From assembly GCF_019443405.1 (NCBI RefSeq), contig NZ_CP080376.1, positions 2,170,001-2,234,000 of the forward strand: a stretch of DNA of 64,000 nt. The letters are read 5' to 3'. Every line of letters begins with the position of its first letter. The stretch's first letter is position 1. The position numbers and the translations under genes are program-made. The notes below the pieces were generated by a model. The model was not told the origin of the DNA and ran no database searches. It saw nothing but the letters and a program-made list of their open reading frames with translations. Positions 27,892-38,078 of the stretch are shown here, in pieces. The DNA comes from Brevundimonas sp. PAMC22021 (lineage in GTDB: Bacteria > Pseudomonadota > Alphaproteobacteria > Caulobacterales > Caulobacteraceae).

Positions 27892-29262
27892 TCAGGCCGG
27901 GCAGGCGTCGGCGCCGCCCAGGCCCGCGCTGGCGCTCTCGTCCAGCAACGGCGACCAGGCCGGGTCCGAACCCCGTCCGTTGTAGCCGGCCTGGGCCACC
28001 ACGCGGCCGGACAGGTCCACCGTCCACAGGCGGGTGTCGCCGCCCGGCGTCTGGCGCGCGAACATGACGTAGCGGCCGTTCGGCGCCCAGCTGGGGCCTT
28101 CCTCGAAATAGGACGACGACAGGATGCGCTCGCCCCCGCCGGAGGGGTCCATCACGCCGGTTGAGAACCGTCCCCCGCCCTGTTTGGTGAAGGCGATCAG
28201 GTCGCCGCGCGGACTCCAGGCCGGCGCGGTGTAGATGCCGCCGCCGCGGCTGATCGGCCGCTGGCTGGAGCCGTCCGACCGCATCACATAGAGCCGCGCC
28301 GATCCGCCCCGGTCGGAGGTGAAGACGATCTGCGACCCGTCCGGGCTGAACGACGGCGAGGTGTCGATGCCGGGATCGGTGGTAAGGCGCGACAGCTGGC
28401 GGCTGCGCAGGTCCATCACATAGACGTCGGTGTTGCCGCGCCGGATGATCGAGAACGCCACCTTGGACCCGTCATTGGAGAAGCGCGGGGCCAACACCTG
28501 TCCGTCGAACTCGCCAAGCGACTCGCGACGACCGGTGGTCAGGTTCAGCAGATAGATGCGGCTGTAGTCCTTGCCCAGCGCCACATAGGTGATCTCGTCC
28601 GGCTGCGAGGTCGAAAAGCGCGGCGACATGATCACCTCGTCGCCCTGCGTCAGATAAACCGGGTTGTAGCCGTCCTGGTCCACGATCGCGAGGCGGCTCA
28701 TGCGGTTCAGCTGGGTGCCGCTTTCGGAAACGAACACCACGCGGGTGTCGAAGAAGCCGGCCTCGCCCGTCATGCGCTGATAGATCAGGTCGGAGATCTT
28801 GTGCGCGATGCGGCGCCACTGCTCAGGCGTCGCGGTGAACTGATAGCTGACGATCTGGCACTGACGATAGGGATCGTAGAGGCGGAAACCCACGTCGTTG
28901 CGACCGTCAGGGCGCGGCGTCACCGCCCCGTACAGCACAGCCTGCGCGCCGATCTGCGTCCACTGCGGGAAGTTGGGGGCGTTGGCCAGTGTCAGGCCCG
29001 TCTCGATGAAGCTGGACGGGTTCAGCGGCTCAAAGAAGCCCGACCGCTTCAGGTTTCCGCTGACGACGTTCGAGATGTCCGACCCGTTCTGCCCGCTGAA
29101 CGGCACAACGGCGATCTGCAGCGGACGCAGCACGCCCTGATCGATCTCGACCTCTACCGGCTGGCCAGACTGCTGGGGAGACGCCGGCTGCGGGTTCTGC
29201 GCCATCAGCGGAGAGGCCATCGCCATGGCCGCGACCGAGGCCAGAAGAAGGTTCAGACGCAT
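27892..29262 (-). CDS. tolB: Tol-Pal system beta-propeller protein TolB
   Basis: 456 residues. A signal peptide ([19 protein letters not shown]) leads to the N-terminal TolB_N domain ([15 protein letters not shown]). The WD40-like beta-propeller follows, with repeated PxFSxDGSxIxF blades ([13 protein letters not shown]: [18 protein letters not shown]). TolB binds Pal in the periplasm. It is followed by pal and preceded by a DUF1622 gene. Confidence 0.96.
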   Translation of the reverse strand: MRLNLLLASVAAMAMASPLMAQNPQPASPQQSGQPVEVEIDQGVLRPLQIAVVPFSGQNGSDISNVVSGNLKRSGFFEPLNPSSFIETGLTLANAPNFPQWTQIGAQAVLYGAVTPRPDGRNDVGFRLYDPYRQCQIVSYQFTATPEQWRRIAHKISDLIYQRMTGEAGFFDTRVVFVSESGTQLNRMSRLAIVDQDGYNPVYLTQGDEVIMSPRFSTSQPDEITYVALGKDYSRIYLLNLTTGRRESLGEFDGQVLAPRFSNDGSKVAFSIIRRGNTDVYVMDLRSRQLSRLTTDPGIDTSPSFSPDGSQIVFTSDRGGSARLYVMRSDGSSQRPISRGGGIYTAPAWSPRGDLIAFTKQGGGRFSTGVMDPSGGGERILSSSYFEEGPSWAPNGRYVMFARQTPGGDTRLWTVDLSGRVVAQAGYNGRGSDPAWSPLLDESASAGLGGADACPA

Positions 29263-29326
29263 TGCGGGCTCCGTGGGTCGTGCAGGATCGCGCCCTTATC
29301 GCCGGGCGACGGCGCGACCGCCAGCT

Positions 29327-29788
29327 TCATGGTGAATGGGGCGACTTTCGGGCCTGGGGGTTCGCGTTTTCGTCAGGCGCATCCGCCTTTTGCGGATGCT
29401 CGCGCAGGGCCGCGTCGCGCCGCCAGGGCCAGCGTCCCTCGATCTCGGTTTCCAGCGAGAAGCTGAGAAAGGTCCGGATCAGCACCACCCCGGCGAGCAG
29501 CCCCACGCTCTCGACCGTCAGCGGCGAGGTCACGGTGGCGATGATGTCGGCGCCGACCAGCAGCTCCAAGCCGAGCAGGATGCCCCGCCCAAGGTTGGCG
29601 CGGTAGCCGTCATAGGCCCTGGCCCAGCCGCCGCCCTTGAAGCCGTTGACCAGGTAAAGCACCGTGGCCAGCACCACCGCCAGCAGCAGCACGCCGACGC
29701 CGAACAGCTCCAGCGCCGTCGCCGCCTGTCGCGCCAGGTCGATCAGCGGGCCGTGGCGATCTTCGGACAGAACGGTCGAGGGGTTCAT
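29327..29788 (-). CDS. DUF1622 family membrane protein
   Basis: 153 residues with three membrane helices (LELFGVGVLLLAVVLATVLYLV, ILLGLELLVGADIIATV, VGLLAGVVLIRTFLSFSLETEIEG). The ending SFSLETEIEGRWPW is the DUF1622 signature; function unknown. After it comes a polar tail of about 30 residues. It lies between tolA and tolB, in the same orientation, separated from them by 24 and 64 bases, so co-transcription with the Tol genes is likely. Confidence 0.85.
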   Translation of the reverse strand: MNPSTVLSEDRHGPLIDLARQAATALELFGVGVLLLAVVLATVLYLVNGFKGGGWARAYDGYRANLGRGILLGLELLVGADIIATVTSPLTVESVGLLAGVVLIRTFLSFSLETEIEGRWPWRRDAALREHPQKADAPDENANPQARKSPHSP

Positions 29789-29812
29789 GCCTCATCGAAC
29801 CGCCGGCGCTTG

Positions 29813-30694
29813 TCACCTGTTCCCGCACGCTCTCTCAGCATTGAACGAAGGCCTGTAGCGCCCTCCCTCAAACCCAGACGGCACGTCGAACGGCTGAGAT
29901 GCGATAAGCGCTCTGACGGCGCCATCCGCCACAGCCCTCCATACAGATCCGCTTTGAGGCGACACCAACGTGGGACCCGCCACGATCCGGCCGTTGGGCG
30001 ACAAGGTGATGTCCATCTGGATTCGCATCTGGTTGACCCCGACGGTTTGACAGGGCGGATTCCAGTTTTGGTAGACCCTCGCGAACGAGGCGGTGAGTTG
30101 CGGTCCGGCTGCCTGGCTGGCCTGGCCGGCGCCCTGCTGCCCGGCCGCCGGGCGACCCCGATTGGCGCCGGGGTTCGGGCGTCCGGCCAGGGCGTCCAGG
30201 TCGAGGCTGGGTTCGGTACGCTGGGGCGCCGGCCGGCTCGGGGCTGGGCGCGCTGGCGCCGGGTTCGGCCGAGCGGGCGCAGGGCGCGGGGGCGTCGGCT
30301 GGGCCTTTTGAGGCGGCGTGGGCGCTGGGCGGGGCGGCGTCGGGCGCGGCGCCGGACGAAGCGATGGCGCAGGCCGGGGCGTCGGGGCGGGCGGCGTGGG
30401 TCGCGGGGTCGGCTGCGGCGGGGCGGGCGTCGGCGGCGTCGGTTCGGGCGTCGGGGGAACCGGATCGGGCTGCTGCACCGGCGCGGTGGCGGCGTTGTCC
30501 GGCGACGGCTCGGGCTGCGGATTGTCGGCGGCGGCGGCCGCGATCTCGGTCTCCGACACGATGGAGACCGGCACCGAACTGACCAGCGGCTTGGGGTCTT
30601 CCGGGTTCCGCTCGGGCCAGGAGAAGAAGGCGAGCGCGGCCACGCCCAGGTGCAGGGCGACGGATCCGAGAACGGCCGGGCTCGGACGACGCAA
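29813..30694 (-). CDS. tolA: TolA: Pro-rich envelope-spanning protein
   Basis: About 293 residues if TTG at 30694, 6 bases past the tolR stop, is the start; no ATG is available. One membrane helix (AVLGSVALHLGVAALAFFSW), then about 140 residues of Pro/Ala/Thr low-complexity sequence, then a C-terminal TonB/TolA-like domain (FARVYQNWNPPCQTVGVNQ, VRALIASQPFD) with two cysteines that could form a disulfide. TolA transmits proton-motive energy from TolQR to TolB-Pal. The Pro-rich linker replaces the Ala/Lys helix of E. coli TolA. Confidence 0.85.
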   Translation of the reverse strand: MRRPSPAVLGSVALHLGVAALAFFSWPERNPEDPKPLVSSVPVSIVSETEIAAAAADNPQPEPSPDNAATAPVQQPDPVPPTPEPTPPTPAPPQPTPRPTPPAPTPRPAPSLRPAPRPTPPRPAPTPPQKAQPTPPRPAPARPNPAPARPAPSRPAPQRTEPSLDLDALAGRPNPGANRGRPAAGQQGAGQASQAAGPQLTASFARVYQNWNPPCQTVGVNQMRIQMDITLSPNGRIVAGPTLVSPQSGSVWRAVADGAVRALIASQPFDVPSGFEGGRYRPSFNAERACGNR

Positions 30695-30699
30695 GGGGC

Positions 30700-31152
30700 T
30701 CAGGCCTCCGGCGCCGTGTCGGTGATCAGGTTCATCTTGGTGAAGCCCGAGGCGGACAGCCGCGCCATCACCCGCGCCACCGCCTGATACGGCGCCCGGC
30801 CGTCCGCGCGCACGAACACCGGCCGCTCGCCGGCCTGCTCGGCCCCGCCGACTTCCTGCAGCAGGCGCGGCGCCAGTTCCTCGAACGGCGTCTCGCTTTC
30901 GGCGATGAACACGGCGCCCTGCTGGTCGATGGAGACGCTGAGCGGCTCGTTGTTGGTCTCGACCGCGCTGGCGTCCGTCTGCGGCAGCTCCACCGGCACG
31001 CCAACGGTCAACAGCGGCGCCGAGATCATGAAGATGATCAGCAGCACCAGCATCACGTCCACAAGCGGCGTGACATTGATCTCGGTCAACGGGCCCTTGC
31101 GCCCCCGCCGGCCGCGACGGCCGCCGCCGCCCGATCCCCCGCCCATGGCCAT
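30700..31152 (-). CDS. tolR: Tol-Pal proton-channel protein TolR
   Basis: 150 residues. A Gly/Arg-rich N-terminus is followed by PLTEINVTPLVDVMLVLLII, the single membrane helix with the proton-carrying aspartate of the ExbD/TolR family. A periplasmic domain (VELPQTDASAV, VFVRADGRAPYQAVARVM) follows. TolR with TolQ powers TolA. Start 31152 (MAMGGG) is 3 bases after the tolQ stop. Confidence 0.95.
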   Translation of the reverse strand: MAMGGGSGGGGRRGRRGRKGPLTEINVTPLVDVMLVLLIIFMISAPLLTVGVPVELPQTDASAVETNNEPLSVSIDQQGAVFIAESETPFEELAPRLLQEVGGAEQAGERPVFVRADGRAPYQAVARVMARLSASGFTKMNLITDTAPEA

Positions 31153-31155
31153 GGC

Positions 31156-31908
31156 TCAGACCGTCCGGTTCAGGGTGATGCCGTCCGACGGCGGCGGGGG
31201 CGGCGGGGCCGCGCCCGGCGAGCCGAGCCGACGCGCCACCGCCGCCTGCAGATCGTCGGCGAAGCTTTCCAGCCGTCCGGTGAACTTGCCCGCGTCGATC
31301 GAGAACTTGTTGTAGGCGATATAGGCCGGAATAGCCGCCGCCAGGCCGATGGCGGTGGCGAACAGCGCCTCCGCGATCGCCGGCGCCACGGTGGTCAGGT
31401 TGGTGTTGCCGGCCGCTGCGATGCGCCCAAACGCGTTCATGATGCCCCACACCGTGCCGAACAGGCCGATGAACGGCGAGGCGGTGGCGACGATCGACAG
31501 CACGCCCAGACCCTTTTCGATGCGCTGGCCCTCGCGTGCGATCAGGCTGTCCATGGCCCGGTCGATGCGGGTCAAAAGCAGGCCGCCCTGCTCGCCGTTC
31601 AGCGCGCCCTTCTGCCGGGCCTCACGCCAGTCCGACAGGGCGATCACCAGCATGCGCGGCAGGGCGTGCGACGGGTTCGGCCCCGCCTGGTTGGCGACCT
31701 CTTCCAGCGAACGGCCGGACGACACCGCCGTCTCGAAATCCTCCGCCTGCTTGTTCAGCGCCGTGAAGCGGAAGGCCTTGTCGATGATGATGGTCCAGGA
31801 CCAGACCGAGGCCGCCGCCAGGCCGATCATCACGCTCTTGACCACCCAGTCGGCGGTCAGAAACAGCTCAACGGGATTCATCATCGAGGCGTCGACGGCG
31901 GCAGTCAT
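31156..31908 (-). CDS. tolQ: Tol-Pal proton-channel protein TolQ
   Basis: 250 residues of the MotA/TolQ/ExbB family. First helix VKSVMIGLAAASVWSWTIII, then a cytoplasmic region, then the conserved pair with IVATASPFIGLFGTVWGIMNAF and APAIAEALFATAIGLAAAIP. TolQ and TolR form the proton channel of the Tol-Pal machine, required for outer membrane constriction. First gene of the minus-strand Tol cluster; a promoter probably lies in the 150 bases between it and ubiA, though none was recognised. Confidence 0.96.
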   Translation of the reverse strand: MTAAVDASMMNPVELFLTADWVVKSVMIGLAAASVWSWTIIIDKAFRFTALNKQAEDFETAVSSGRSLEEVANQAGPNPSHALPRMLVIALSDWREARQKGALNGEQGGLLLTRIDRAMDSLIAREGQRIEKGLGVLSIVATASPFIGLFGTVWGIMNAFGRIAAAGNTNLTTVAPAIAEALFATAIGLAAAIPAYIAYNKFSIDAGKFTGRLESFADDLQAAVARRLGSPGAAPPPPPPSDGITLNRTV

Positions 31909-32074
31909 GCAGGGGCGCTCCGAGGGACGGTGAACAGGCGTCCTTACCAGCGGCAGGACGTGTTCTTTGTGTGGCGAAGCCTGCCTCTAGCCGTCCGCCC
32001 CGCCGCCGTCACCTCACAGAGGAGTCATCCCGCCAACCTTCACGGTCGATGGCTCAGGGTCTATGGAGGCGACC

Positions 32075-33124
32075 ATGACGTCCGCCCCCCTCCCCGACGC
32101 CGGCCAGAACTGGGTGGACCGCCATGCGCCGGAGGGGTTGAAGCCGTGGCTGAAGCTCGGCCGCTTCGACCGTCCGATCGGCATATGGCTGCTGCTGCTG
32201 CCGGGGTGGCAGGGCATCGCCCTGGCGCTGGCGCAGTACGGCAAGGCGCCGGGCGCCTATGAGCTGTGGCTGTTTGTCGGTTTCGGGATCGGCGCCTGCC
32301 TGATGCGGGCGGCGGGCTGCGCCTTCAACGACATCGTGGACCGCGACTTCGACGCCCGCGTCGCCCGCACGGCCCAGCGTCCGATCCCGTCCGGCCGCAT
32401 CTCGGTCAAGCAGGCCTGGGCCTTCGTGGTGGGATGCAGCCTCGTCAGCCTGCTGATCCTGCTGACCCTGCCGACCGTTGCGATCCTTTTGGGCGTGGGA
32501 TCGCTGGCGTTGGTCGCCGCCTATCCGTTCATGAAGCGGATCACCTGGTGGCCCCAGGCGTGGCTGGGCCTGACCTTCAACTGGGGCGCCCTGATGGGCT
32601 TCGCCTCCGCCCTGCCGCTGGCCGCGGCGCCCCTGCTGCCGCCCGAGATCGCCGGCGAGTTCCGACCCTTTCTGTGGCAAGGCGCGCCGACGGGCGACCA
32701 CGCCGTGGGTCTCGCCTGGCAGGCCTACCTGCCCGCCGTGCTGCTGTACCTCGGCGGCGTGTTCTGGACGCTGGGCTACGACACCATCTACGCCCTGCAG
32801 GACATCGAGGACGACGCCATGGTCGGGGTGAAGTCCTCGGCGCGTCGTCTGGGCGCGGGCGTGCGGCGGGGCGTCGCCGTCTTCTACGCCCTGGCCGCCC
32901 TGCTGGCCGGATGCGCGCTCGCCTCGGCCGGACTGGGCGTTCTGGCCTGGACCGGCCTCCTCCTCTACGCCGGACACCTGGCGTTTCAGGTCGTGCGGCT
33001 GCGAGCGGACGATCCCGCCCTGGCCCTGCGCCTGTTCAAGTCCAACCGCGAGGCGGGGCTGCTGTTGCTGTTCGCCATCGCCGCCGGCGTCCAGACCGTC
33101 GGCGTCTTGGGCGCCGCCTCTTGA
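32075..33124 (+). CDS. ubiA: 4-hydroxybenzoate polyprenyltransferase
   Basis: 349 residues. UbiA attaches the polyprenyl tail to 4-hydroxybenzoate in ubiquinone synthesis, in the inner membrane. Both Mg-binding motifs are present: NDIVDRDFD and YDTIYALQDIEDD. Eight or nine membrane helices are visible. ATG at 32075 is chosen because GGAGG ends 6 bases ahead of it; that site overlaps an in-frame ATG at 32063 which therefore is probably not used. It is about 50 residues longer than E. coli UbiA. Confidence 0.93.
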   Translation: MTSAPLPDAGQNWVDRHAPEGLKPWLKLGRFDRPIGIWLLLLPGWQGIALALAQYGKAPGAYELWLFVGFGIGACLMRAAGCAFNDIVDRDFDARVARTAQRPIPSGRISVKQAWAFVVGCSLVSLLILLTLPTVAILLGVGSLALVAAYPFMKRITWWPQAWLGLTFNWGALMGFASALPLAAAPLLPPEIAGEFRPFLWQGAPTGDHAVGLAWQAYLPAVLLYLGGVFWTLGYDTIYALQDIEDDAMVGVKSSARRLGAGVRRGVAVFYALAALLAGCALASAGLGVLAWTGLLLYAGHLAFQVVRLRADDPALALRLFKSNREAGLLLLFAIAAGVQTVGVLGAAS

Positions 33125-33147
33125 TCCCGGAACAAGGAGCCTCACCG

Positions 33148-33981
33148 ATGACGCCGTCCCGCCTCTTGCTGATCGGATGCGCCCTCGCCGCCTTCGCCGG
33201 ATGCCAGCGCCGCGAGGAGCCGGCGCCCCCGCCGCCCGCCGCCCCGGCCGCCGCGCCTGCGCCCGCCCTGTCGAACGAACCGCTGAGCTTCAGCGAACAG
33301 ACGCCCTACGCGACCGTCCGCCTGACCTTGCCGGAAGGGGTCCGCACCCAGCCCCAGCTGCATGCCGCCCTCTACGCCTCGACGGTGCGCGAACTGCGCC
33401 AGTTCATGGAGGGCGCCCAGGCCGACCGCACCGAAGCGGGCTCGGACAGCGACCTTCCGCCCTACGAGAAGACCATCACGGTCGAGCCGGGCGCCGACGC
33501 GGCCAAGCTGTTCAGCCTGAAGCGCACCGATTACGACTATTCGGGCGGGGCGCACGGCAATACCCTGTTCGCCGGCGTGCTGTGGGACAAGGCGGCCATG
33601 CGCCAGATCGCGGCCGCGGACCTGTTCCGCCCCGGCGTCGATGCCGCGGCGCTGGACCGCGCCCTGTGCGATGCGGTCAACACGGCCAAACAGGTGCGCT
33701 CGCCGGGAACGGAGCGGCTGACGCTGGGTCGCGGCGACACCTGGAACTGTCCGCGCGCCCTGCAGACGCCGATGGCGCTGGAGCCGTCCGCCGGTCAGCC
33801 GGGCAAGGCGGGCGGGCTGGTGTTCCTGATCGGACCCTATGCGGTCGGGCCGTATGCGGAAGGCGCCTATGAGGTCGTCCTGCCGCTGAGCGCCTTCCAG
33901 GCCCTGCTCAACCCCGCCTACGCCAGCGATTTCGCAGGCGCTCCGGCCCGAACGGGCGACGTGACGCCGCGGGAGGGCTGA
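33148..33981 (+). CDS. Lipoprotein with DUF4163/DUF3298 (RsiV-like) domains
   Basis: 277 residues. The signal peptide ends at a cysteine (LLLIGCALAAFAGC), followed by a Pro/Ala linker, so an outer membrane or periplasmic lipoprotein is likely. The blocks LKRTDYDYSGGAHGNTLF and FLIGPYAVGPYAEGAYEV are hallmarks of DUF3298, found in anti-sigma factor RsiV and in PdaC-type proteins; DUF4163 would be the N-terminal part. Function unknown. AAGGAG precedes the ATG. It follows ubiA by 23 bases. Confidence 0.85.
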   Translation: MTPSRLLLIGCALAAFAGCQRREEPAPPPPAAPAAAPAPALSNEPLSFSEQTPYATVRLTLPEGVRTQPQLHAALYASTVRELRQFMEGAQADRTEAGSDSDLPPYEKTITVEPGADAAKLFSLKRTDYDYSGGAHGNTLFAGVLWDKAAMRQIAAADLFRPGVDAAALDRALCDAVNTAKQVRSPGTERLTLGRGDTWNCPRALQTPMALEPSAGQPGKAGGLVFLIGPYAVGPYAEGAYEVVLPLSAFQALLNPAYASDFAGAPARTGDVTPREG

Positions 33982-33990
33982 GGGCGGCCT

Positions 33991-34106
33991 CCCCCTCCAC
34001 CATGCTTCGCATGGTCCCCCTCCCCCAGAGGGGGAGGAGCGCATTGTTCGACAATCCTCCCCCTTTGGGGGAGGGGGACCGCGCCCGAAGGGCGGGGTGG
34101 AGGGGG
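33991..34106. repeat. Paired inverted intergenic repeat
   Basis: Outer arms CCCCCTCCAC (33991-34000) and GTGGAGGGGG (34097-34106) are perfect complements. Inside, GGTCCCCCTCCCCC / GGGGGAGGA and TCCTCCCCC / GGGGGAGGGGGACC form two face-to-face units around a central GCGCATTGTTCGACAA. Same design as the repeat at 15194, but with a different sequence. It fills the convergent gap between the lipoprotein gene and the epimerase gene, and may also terminate transcription. Confidence 0.88.
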
Positions 34107-34121
34107 CCCGGCTCTCGCCCC

Positions 34122-34541
34122 TCAGTGCCCGTCCGCAGTCTGCATCAGCTCCACCAGCACCCCGCCCATTTCTCGGGGGTGCAGGAACACCACCGGCGTG
34201 CCGTGCGCGCCGATGCGGGGCTCTCCGGTTCCCAGCAGGGTCACGCCCTTTGCCTTCATCTCGGCGATGGCGGCAGTGATGTCCTCGACCTCGAAACAGA
34301 CGTGGTGCTGGCCGCCGCGCGGGTTCTTGGCCAGGAAGCCGACGATCGGGCTAGTGTCGTCAAAGGGCTCGATCAGCTCGATCTGGGCGTTGGGCAGGTC
34401 GACGAAACAGACCTTCACCCCCTGCGCCGGCAGGTCGAACGGCTCGCCGATGCGCGTCGCGCCCAGCACGTCGCGGTACAGCCGGATCGACTCGGCGATC
34501 GACGGGGTGGCGACGCCCACGTGGTTCAGCTTGCCGATCAT
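34122..34541 (-). CDS. mce: Methylmalonyl-CoA epimerase
   Basis: 139 residues, a single VOC-fold unit pair typical of the enzyme that interconverts (2S)- and (2R)-methylmalonyl-CoA. Metal-ligand contexts are KLNHVGVA near the N-terminus, [12 protein letters not shown] in the middle and GGVLVELMQ at the end. Start overlaps the mutase stop by four bases (ATGA). Last gene of the propionate operon, followed by the paired inverted repeat. Confidence 0.95.
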   Translation of the reverse strand: MIGKLNHVGVATPSIAESIRLYRDVLGATRIGEPFDLPAQGVKVCFVDLPNAQIELIEPFDDTSPIVGFLAKNPRGGQHHVCFEVEDITAAIAEMKAKGVTLLGTGEPRIGAHGTPVVFLHPREMGGVLVELMQTADGH

Positions 34542-36700
34542 GCGGGCTCTCTTCTCGGCGCCGGCTGGGCGTAGCCGAGCCTCTGGTTCAGCTTTTCGAT
34601 CAGGTCGATGGCCGTGTCGGCGATGGCTGAACCGGGCGGATAGACCGCCGCCGCCCCCATCTCCAGCAGCGGCTGGACGTCCGAGGGCGGGATAACGCCG
34701 CCGACCACGATGGTGATGTCCGGCCGTCCCAGCTTCTCCAGCTCGGCCTTAAGCTGAGGCACCAAGGTCAAATGCCCGGCCGCGAGCGAGGAGGCCCCAA
34801 CCGCATGCACGCCCTTCTCCACCGCATCGCGCGCGGCCTCGGCCGGGGTCTGGAACAGGCTGCCGGCCGTGACGTCGAAGCCCAGGTCGCCATATCCCGT
34901 CGCCACGACCTTCTGGCCGCGATCGTGACCGTCCTGACCCAGCTTGGCGATCAGGATGCGCGGCGGCCCGCCGTCGTTCTCCACAAAGGTCGCCACCATC
35001 TCGCGAGCGCGGGCGAAGCGCGGATCGCGTCCCGCCTCGCGCGCATAGACGCCCGAAACCGTCTTCACCGAGGCCACGTGCCGGCCGAACGCCGCCTCCA
35101 GCGCGTCCGAAATCTCGCCCACCGTCGCCTTGGCCCGCGCGGCCCGCACCGCCAGTTCCAGCAGGTTCGCCTTGCCGTGCGCGCCCTGGGTCAGGGCGCC
35201 CAGCGCGGCTTGCGTCTCCGCCTCGTTCCGTTCGGCGCGCAGGCGCTTCAGCTTGTCGATCTGACGGGCGCGGACCTCGGCGTTGTCGACCTTCAGCATC
35301 GGAATGTCGTCGGGCGTATCGCTGAGATAGCGGTTCACGCCCACCACCGTCTGCTGGCCCGTGTCGATCCGCGCCTGGGTGCGGGCGGCCGATTCCTCGA
35401 TCCGCATCTTGGGCACGCCGGCCTCGATGGCCTTGGCCATGCCGCCCAGCGCCTCGACCTCCGCCATGTGGGCGCGCGCGCGTTCGGCGAGTTCGTGCGT
35501 CAGCCGCTCGACATAGAAGCTGCCGCCCCAGGGATCGATGACGCGCGTCAGGCCTGTCTCCTGCTGCAACAGGATCTGGGTGTTGCGTGCGATCCTCGCC
35601 GAGAAGTCGGTCGGCAGGGCCAGCGCCTCGTCCAGCGCATTGGTGTGCAGGCTCTGGGTCTGGCCGCCGGCCGCCGCCATGGCCTCGACCATGGTGCGAC
35701 TGACGTTGTTGAACACGTCCTGCGCCGCCAGCGACCAGCCCGACGTCTGGCAGTGCGCGCGCAGGGACAGCGAGCGCGGGTCCTTGGGCGAAAACGCCGT
35801 CTGCACCGCCTCGGCCCACAGCAGGCGCCCGGCCCGCATCTTGGCCACCTCGGTGAAGTAGTTCATGCCGATGGCCCAAAAGAAGCTGAGCCTTGGCGCG
35901 AACCGGTCCACGTCCATGCCGGCCGCCACGCCCGCGCGGATGTACTCCAGCCCGTCAGACAGGGTGTAGGCCAGCTCGATGTCGGCCGAGGCCCCCGCCT
36001 CCTGCATGTGATAGCCGGAGATGGAGATCGAGTTGAACTTCGGCGTCTCCTGCGCCGTCCAGGCGAAGATGTCCGCGATGATCCGCATCGAGGGCTCGGG
36101 CGGATAGATGTAGGTGTTGCGGACCATGAACTCCTTGAGGATGTCGTTCTGGATGGTCCCGGTCAGCGCCGCGTGCGGCACGCCCTGCTCCTCGGCCGCC
36201 GCGACATAAAGGGCCAGGACCGGCAGCACCGCGCCGTTCATGGTCATCGACACCGACATCTGGTCCAGCGGAATGCCGTCGAACAGGGTCCGCATGTCGT
36301 AGATGCTGTCGATCGCCACGCCCGCCATGCCGACGTCGCCGGTCACGCGCGGGTGGTCGGAATCGTAGCCCCGGTGCGTCGCCAGATCGAAGGCGATCGA
36401 CAGGCCCTTCTGCCCGGCCGCGAGATTGCGGCGATAGAAGGCGTTGGACTCCTCGGCGGTGGAGAAGCCCGCATACTGCCGGATCGTCCACGGATTGCCA
36501 GCGTACATGGTCGGATAGGGGCCGCGCATGAAGGGCGCGAAGCCCGGCAGGCCGTGCTGGGCCTCCAACCCTTCCAGCGCCTCGGGCCCATAGGCGGGCT
36601 GCACCGTCAGCCCCTCGGGCGTCCGCCACGGCTCGCGCGCCTGACCCTCTCCCGTCGGGGACAGGTCCAGCCGGATGGAGGAGAAGTTCGGAAAGGTCAT
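34538..36700 (-). CDS. Methylmalonyl-CoA mutase, large (catalytic) subunit
   Basis: 720 residues from ATG at 36700. It isomerises (2R)-methylmalonyl-CoA to succinyl-CoA with adenosylcobalamin. The TIM barrel carries [18 protein letters not shown] and [19 protein letters not shown]. The C-terminal B12-binding domain has the cobalt-ligand motif DGHDRG (Asp590, His592, Gly595) and [14 protein letters not shown]. The frame extends to 37273 inside the next gene and that part is ignored. Start overlaps the small-subunit stop by four bases. Confidence 0.96.
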   Translation of the reverse strand: MTFPNFSSIRLDLSPTGEGQAREPWRTPEGLTVQPAYGPEALEGLEAQHGLPGFAPFMRGPYPTMYAGNPWTIRQYAGFSTAEESNAFYRRNLAAGQKGLSIAFDLATHRGYDSDHPRVTGDVGMAGVAIDSIYDMRTLFDGIPLDQMSVSMTMNGAVLPVLALYVAAAEEQGVPHAALTGTIQNDILKEFMVRNTYIYPPEPSMRIIADIFAWTAQETPKFNSISISGYHMQEAGASADIELAYTLSDGLEYIRAGVAAGMDVDRFAPRLSFFWAIGMNYFTEVAKMRAGRLLWAEAVQTAFSPKDPRSLSLRAHCQTSGWSLAAQDVFNNVSRTMVEAMAAAGGQTQSLHTNALDEALALPTDFSARIARNTQILLQQETGLTRVIDPWGGSFYVERLTHELAERARAHMAEVEALGGMAKAIEAGVPKMRIEESAARTQARIDTGQQTVVGVNRYLSDTPDDIPMLKVDNAEVRARQIDKLKRLRAERNEAETQAALGALTQGAHGKANLLELAVRAARAKATVGEISDALEAAFGRHVASVKTVSGVYAREAGRDPRFARAREMVATFVENDGGPPRILIAKLGQDGHDRGQKVVATGYGDLGFDVTAGSLFQTPAEAARDAVEKGVHAVGASSLAAGHLTLVPQLKAELEKLGRPDITIVVGGVIPPSDVQPLLEMGAAAVYPPGSAIADTAIDLIEKLNQRLGYAQPAPRREPA

Positions 36701-38076
36701 CGGGCGTTCGCCTCGTGCGGCTCGGCGAAGCGGATGGGCGTCAGCGGCTCGCAGACGCGTTCGACAGACGAGGCGGTCGGGCGCAGCGCCTCGGTGGATG
36801 CGGGGCGCGGATCGGCGTCCTCGAACCTGGTCACGCCGACGATCTGAGCCGATCCGTCGGCATAGGCCTTCTCCCGCAGGGCGCGTGCGCGGGCGATGCG
36901 CGGCTGGATCACCCCGCCGCTGAGGGCCTCGATCACCCCGCCTTCCGCCTCGATCATCTGGAACTCGGCCCATCCGGCCTCGGCCAGCTCGCGCGTGCGG
37001 CTGTCCAGGAACCAGGAGCCGGCGGCGGGATCGTCCACGCGGCCGAGGCTCGCCTCCTCCATCAGCACCAGCTGGGTGTTGCGCGCCTGTCGCCGGGCAA
37101 AGGCTTCCGGTCGCCCGGAAGCCGTGGTGAAGCCGTCCAGCACCACTACGTCCGCCCCGCCCACGCCGCCGGCGAAGCCCGCCGCCGTCAGCCGCAACAG
37201 GTTCGGCCACGGATCGCGCGCCGCCAGCATGCGCCTGGACGACCGCGCCTCGATCACGGCGGGCGTCTCCCATCCCAGGGCCCGCGTCAGGCTGCGCCAG
37301 ATCAGGCGCATGGCGCGGATCTTGGCTAGGCTGTCGAAATACTCCTGATCGACCGACAGGCCGACCACCGTGCCCGCAAGCGCCCGTTCCAGCGTCATGC
37401 CCGCCTCCAGCGCCGCCCGCGCATAGGCCACGGCCGAGGCGGCGGCGAAGGCCAGCTCCTGCGCGATCGACCCGCCCGCCTCGTGCGCGACCCGGCCCGA
37501 GGCCAGAAAGAAGCTCGCTTCCGGATAGGCGCCCGCGTGCCGCTGAGCGGTATTGGCGGCCAGCATCAGGTGCTCGTCCACTGAGCGCGGCGAGCCCCCG
37601 GCCTCGGCGAAGGCGCCGATCGGATCGAGGTGGAACCGCAGCTTCGCGCGAGGCGCCCCCTTGGCCGCCACCGCCAGGGCGTTCGCCGCATCGGGCCCGT
37701 CTATCCCCGCATCCAGCGCGACGGGCGCCAGCTCAACCGCCACGCCGTCTAGGGCGCGCCGCAGCGGCTCGGAGTCATCGAGCACCGCCCCGGCCAGCAG
37801 CACCGACGCCGCCCCGCCTTCCAGTTCGGCCAGCACCGCCGCATTGACCGCCGCCGGATCGTCGCCCTCGACCGGCGCGCGCAGGTCCCAGGCCCGACCG
37901 TCCGCGTCGGATGGACGCGGCGCGGACAGGGGCTGCACTCCGCTCGCCGCCGCATACAGGGGCCGCACCGCCAGGCCGTCGGCGTCCAGGTGGACCAGGC
38001 TTTCGATCGGCAGGTCCTTTAGCGCCTTTTGCGCGGCCTCCCGCCATTCCAGCGGCGTGGGGACGGGAAAGGTCAC
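36697..38076 (-). CDS. Methylmalonyl-CoA mutase, small-subunit-like protein without B12 domain
   Basis: About 459 residues from GTG at 38076, two bases past the thiolase stop. It is homologous to the mutase barrel ([57 protein letters not shown]). It ends after the barrel and has no C-terminal cobalamin-like domain, so it is shorter than the MutA of Propionibacterium (about 620). It is expected to pair structurally with the large subunit as a non-catalytic partner, an inference from operon order and family. Confidence 0.85.
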   Translation of the reverse strand: MTFPVPTPLEWREAAQKALKDLPIESLVHLDADGLAVRPLYAAASGVQPLSAPRPSDADGRAWDLRAPVEGDDPAAVNAAVLAELEGGAASVLLAGAVLDDSEPLRRALDGVAVELAPVALDAGIDGPDAANALAVAAKGAPRAKLRFHLDPIGAFAEAGGSPRSVDEHLMLAANTAQRHAGAYPEASFFLASGRVAHEAGGSIAQELAFAAASAVAYARAALEAGMTLERALAGTVVGLSVDQEYFDSLAKIRAMRLIWRSLTRALGWETPAVIEARSSRRMLAARDPWPNLLRLTAAGFAGGVGGADVVVLDGFTTASGRPEAFARRQARNTQLVLMEEASLGRVDDPAAGSWFLDSRTRELAEAGWAEFQMIEAEGGVIEALSGGVIQPRIARARALREKAYADGSAQIVGVTRFEDADPRPASTEALRPTASSVERVCEPLTPIRFAEPHEANAR

Positions 38077-38078
38077 GG

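Noticed and set aside
30100..30520. CRISPR-like or minisatellite array in tolA
   Set aside because: Repeats are short Pro/Thr/Ala codon runs without spacers, the expected TolA linker.
34772..36847. 691-residue open frame opposite the methylmalonyl-CoA mutase
   Set aside because: Reverse-frame shadow; arginine/histidine-rich and without motifs.
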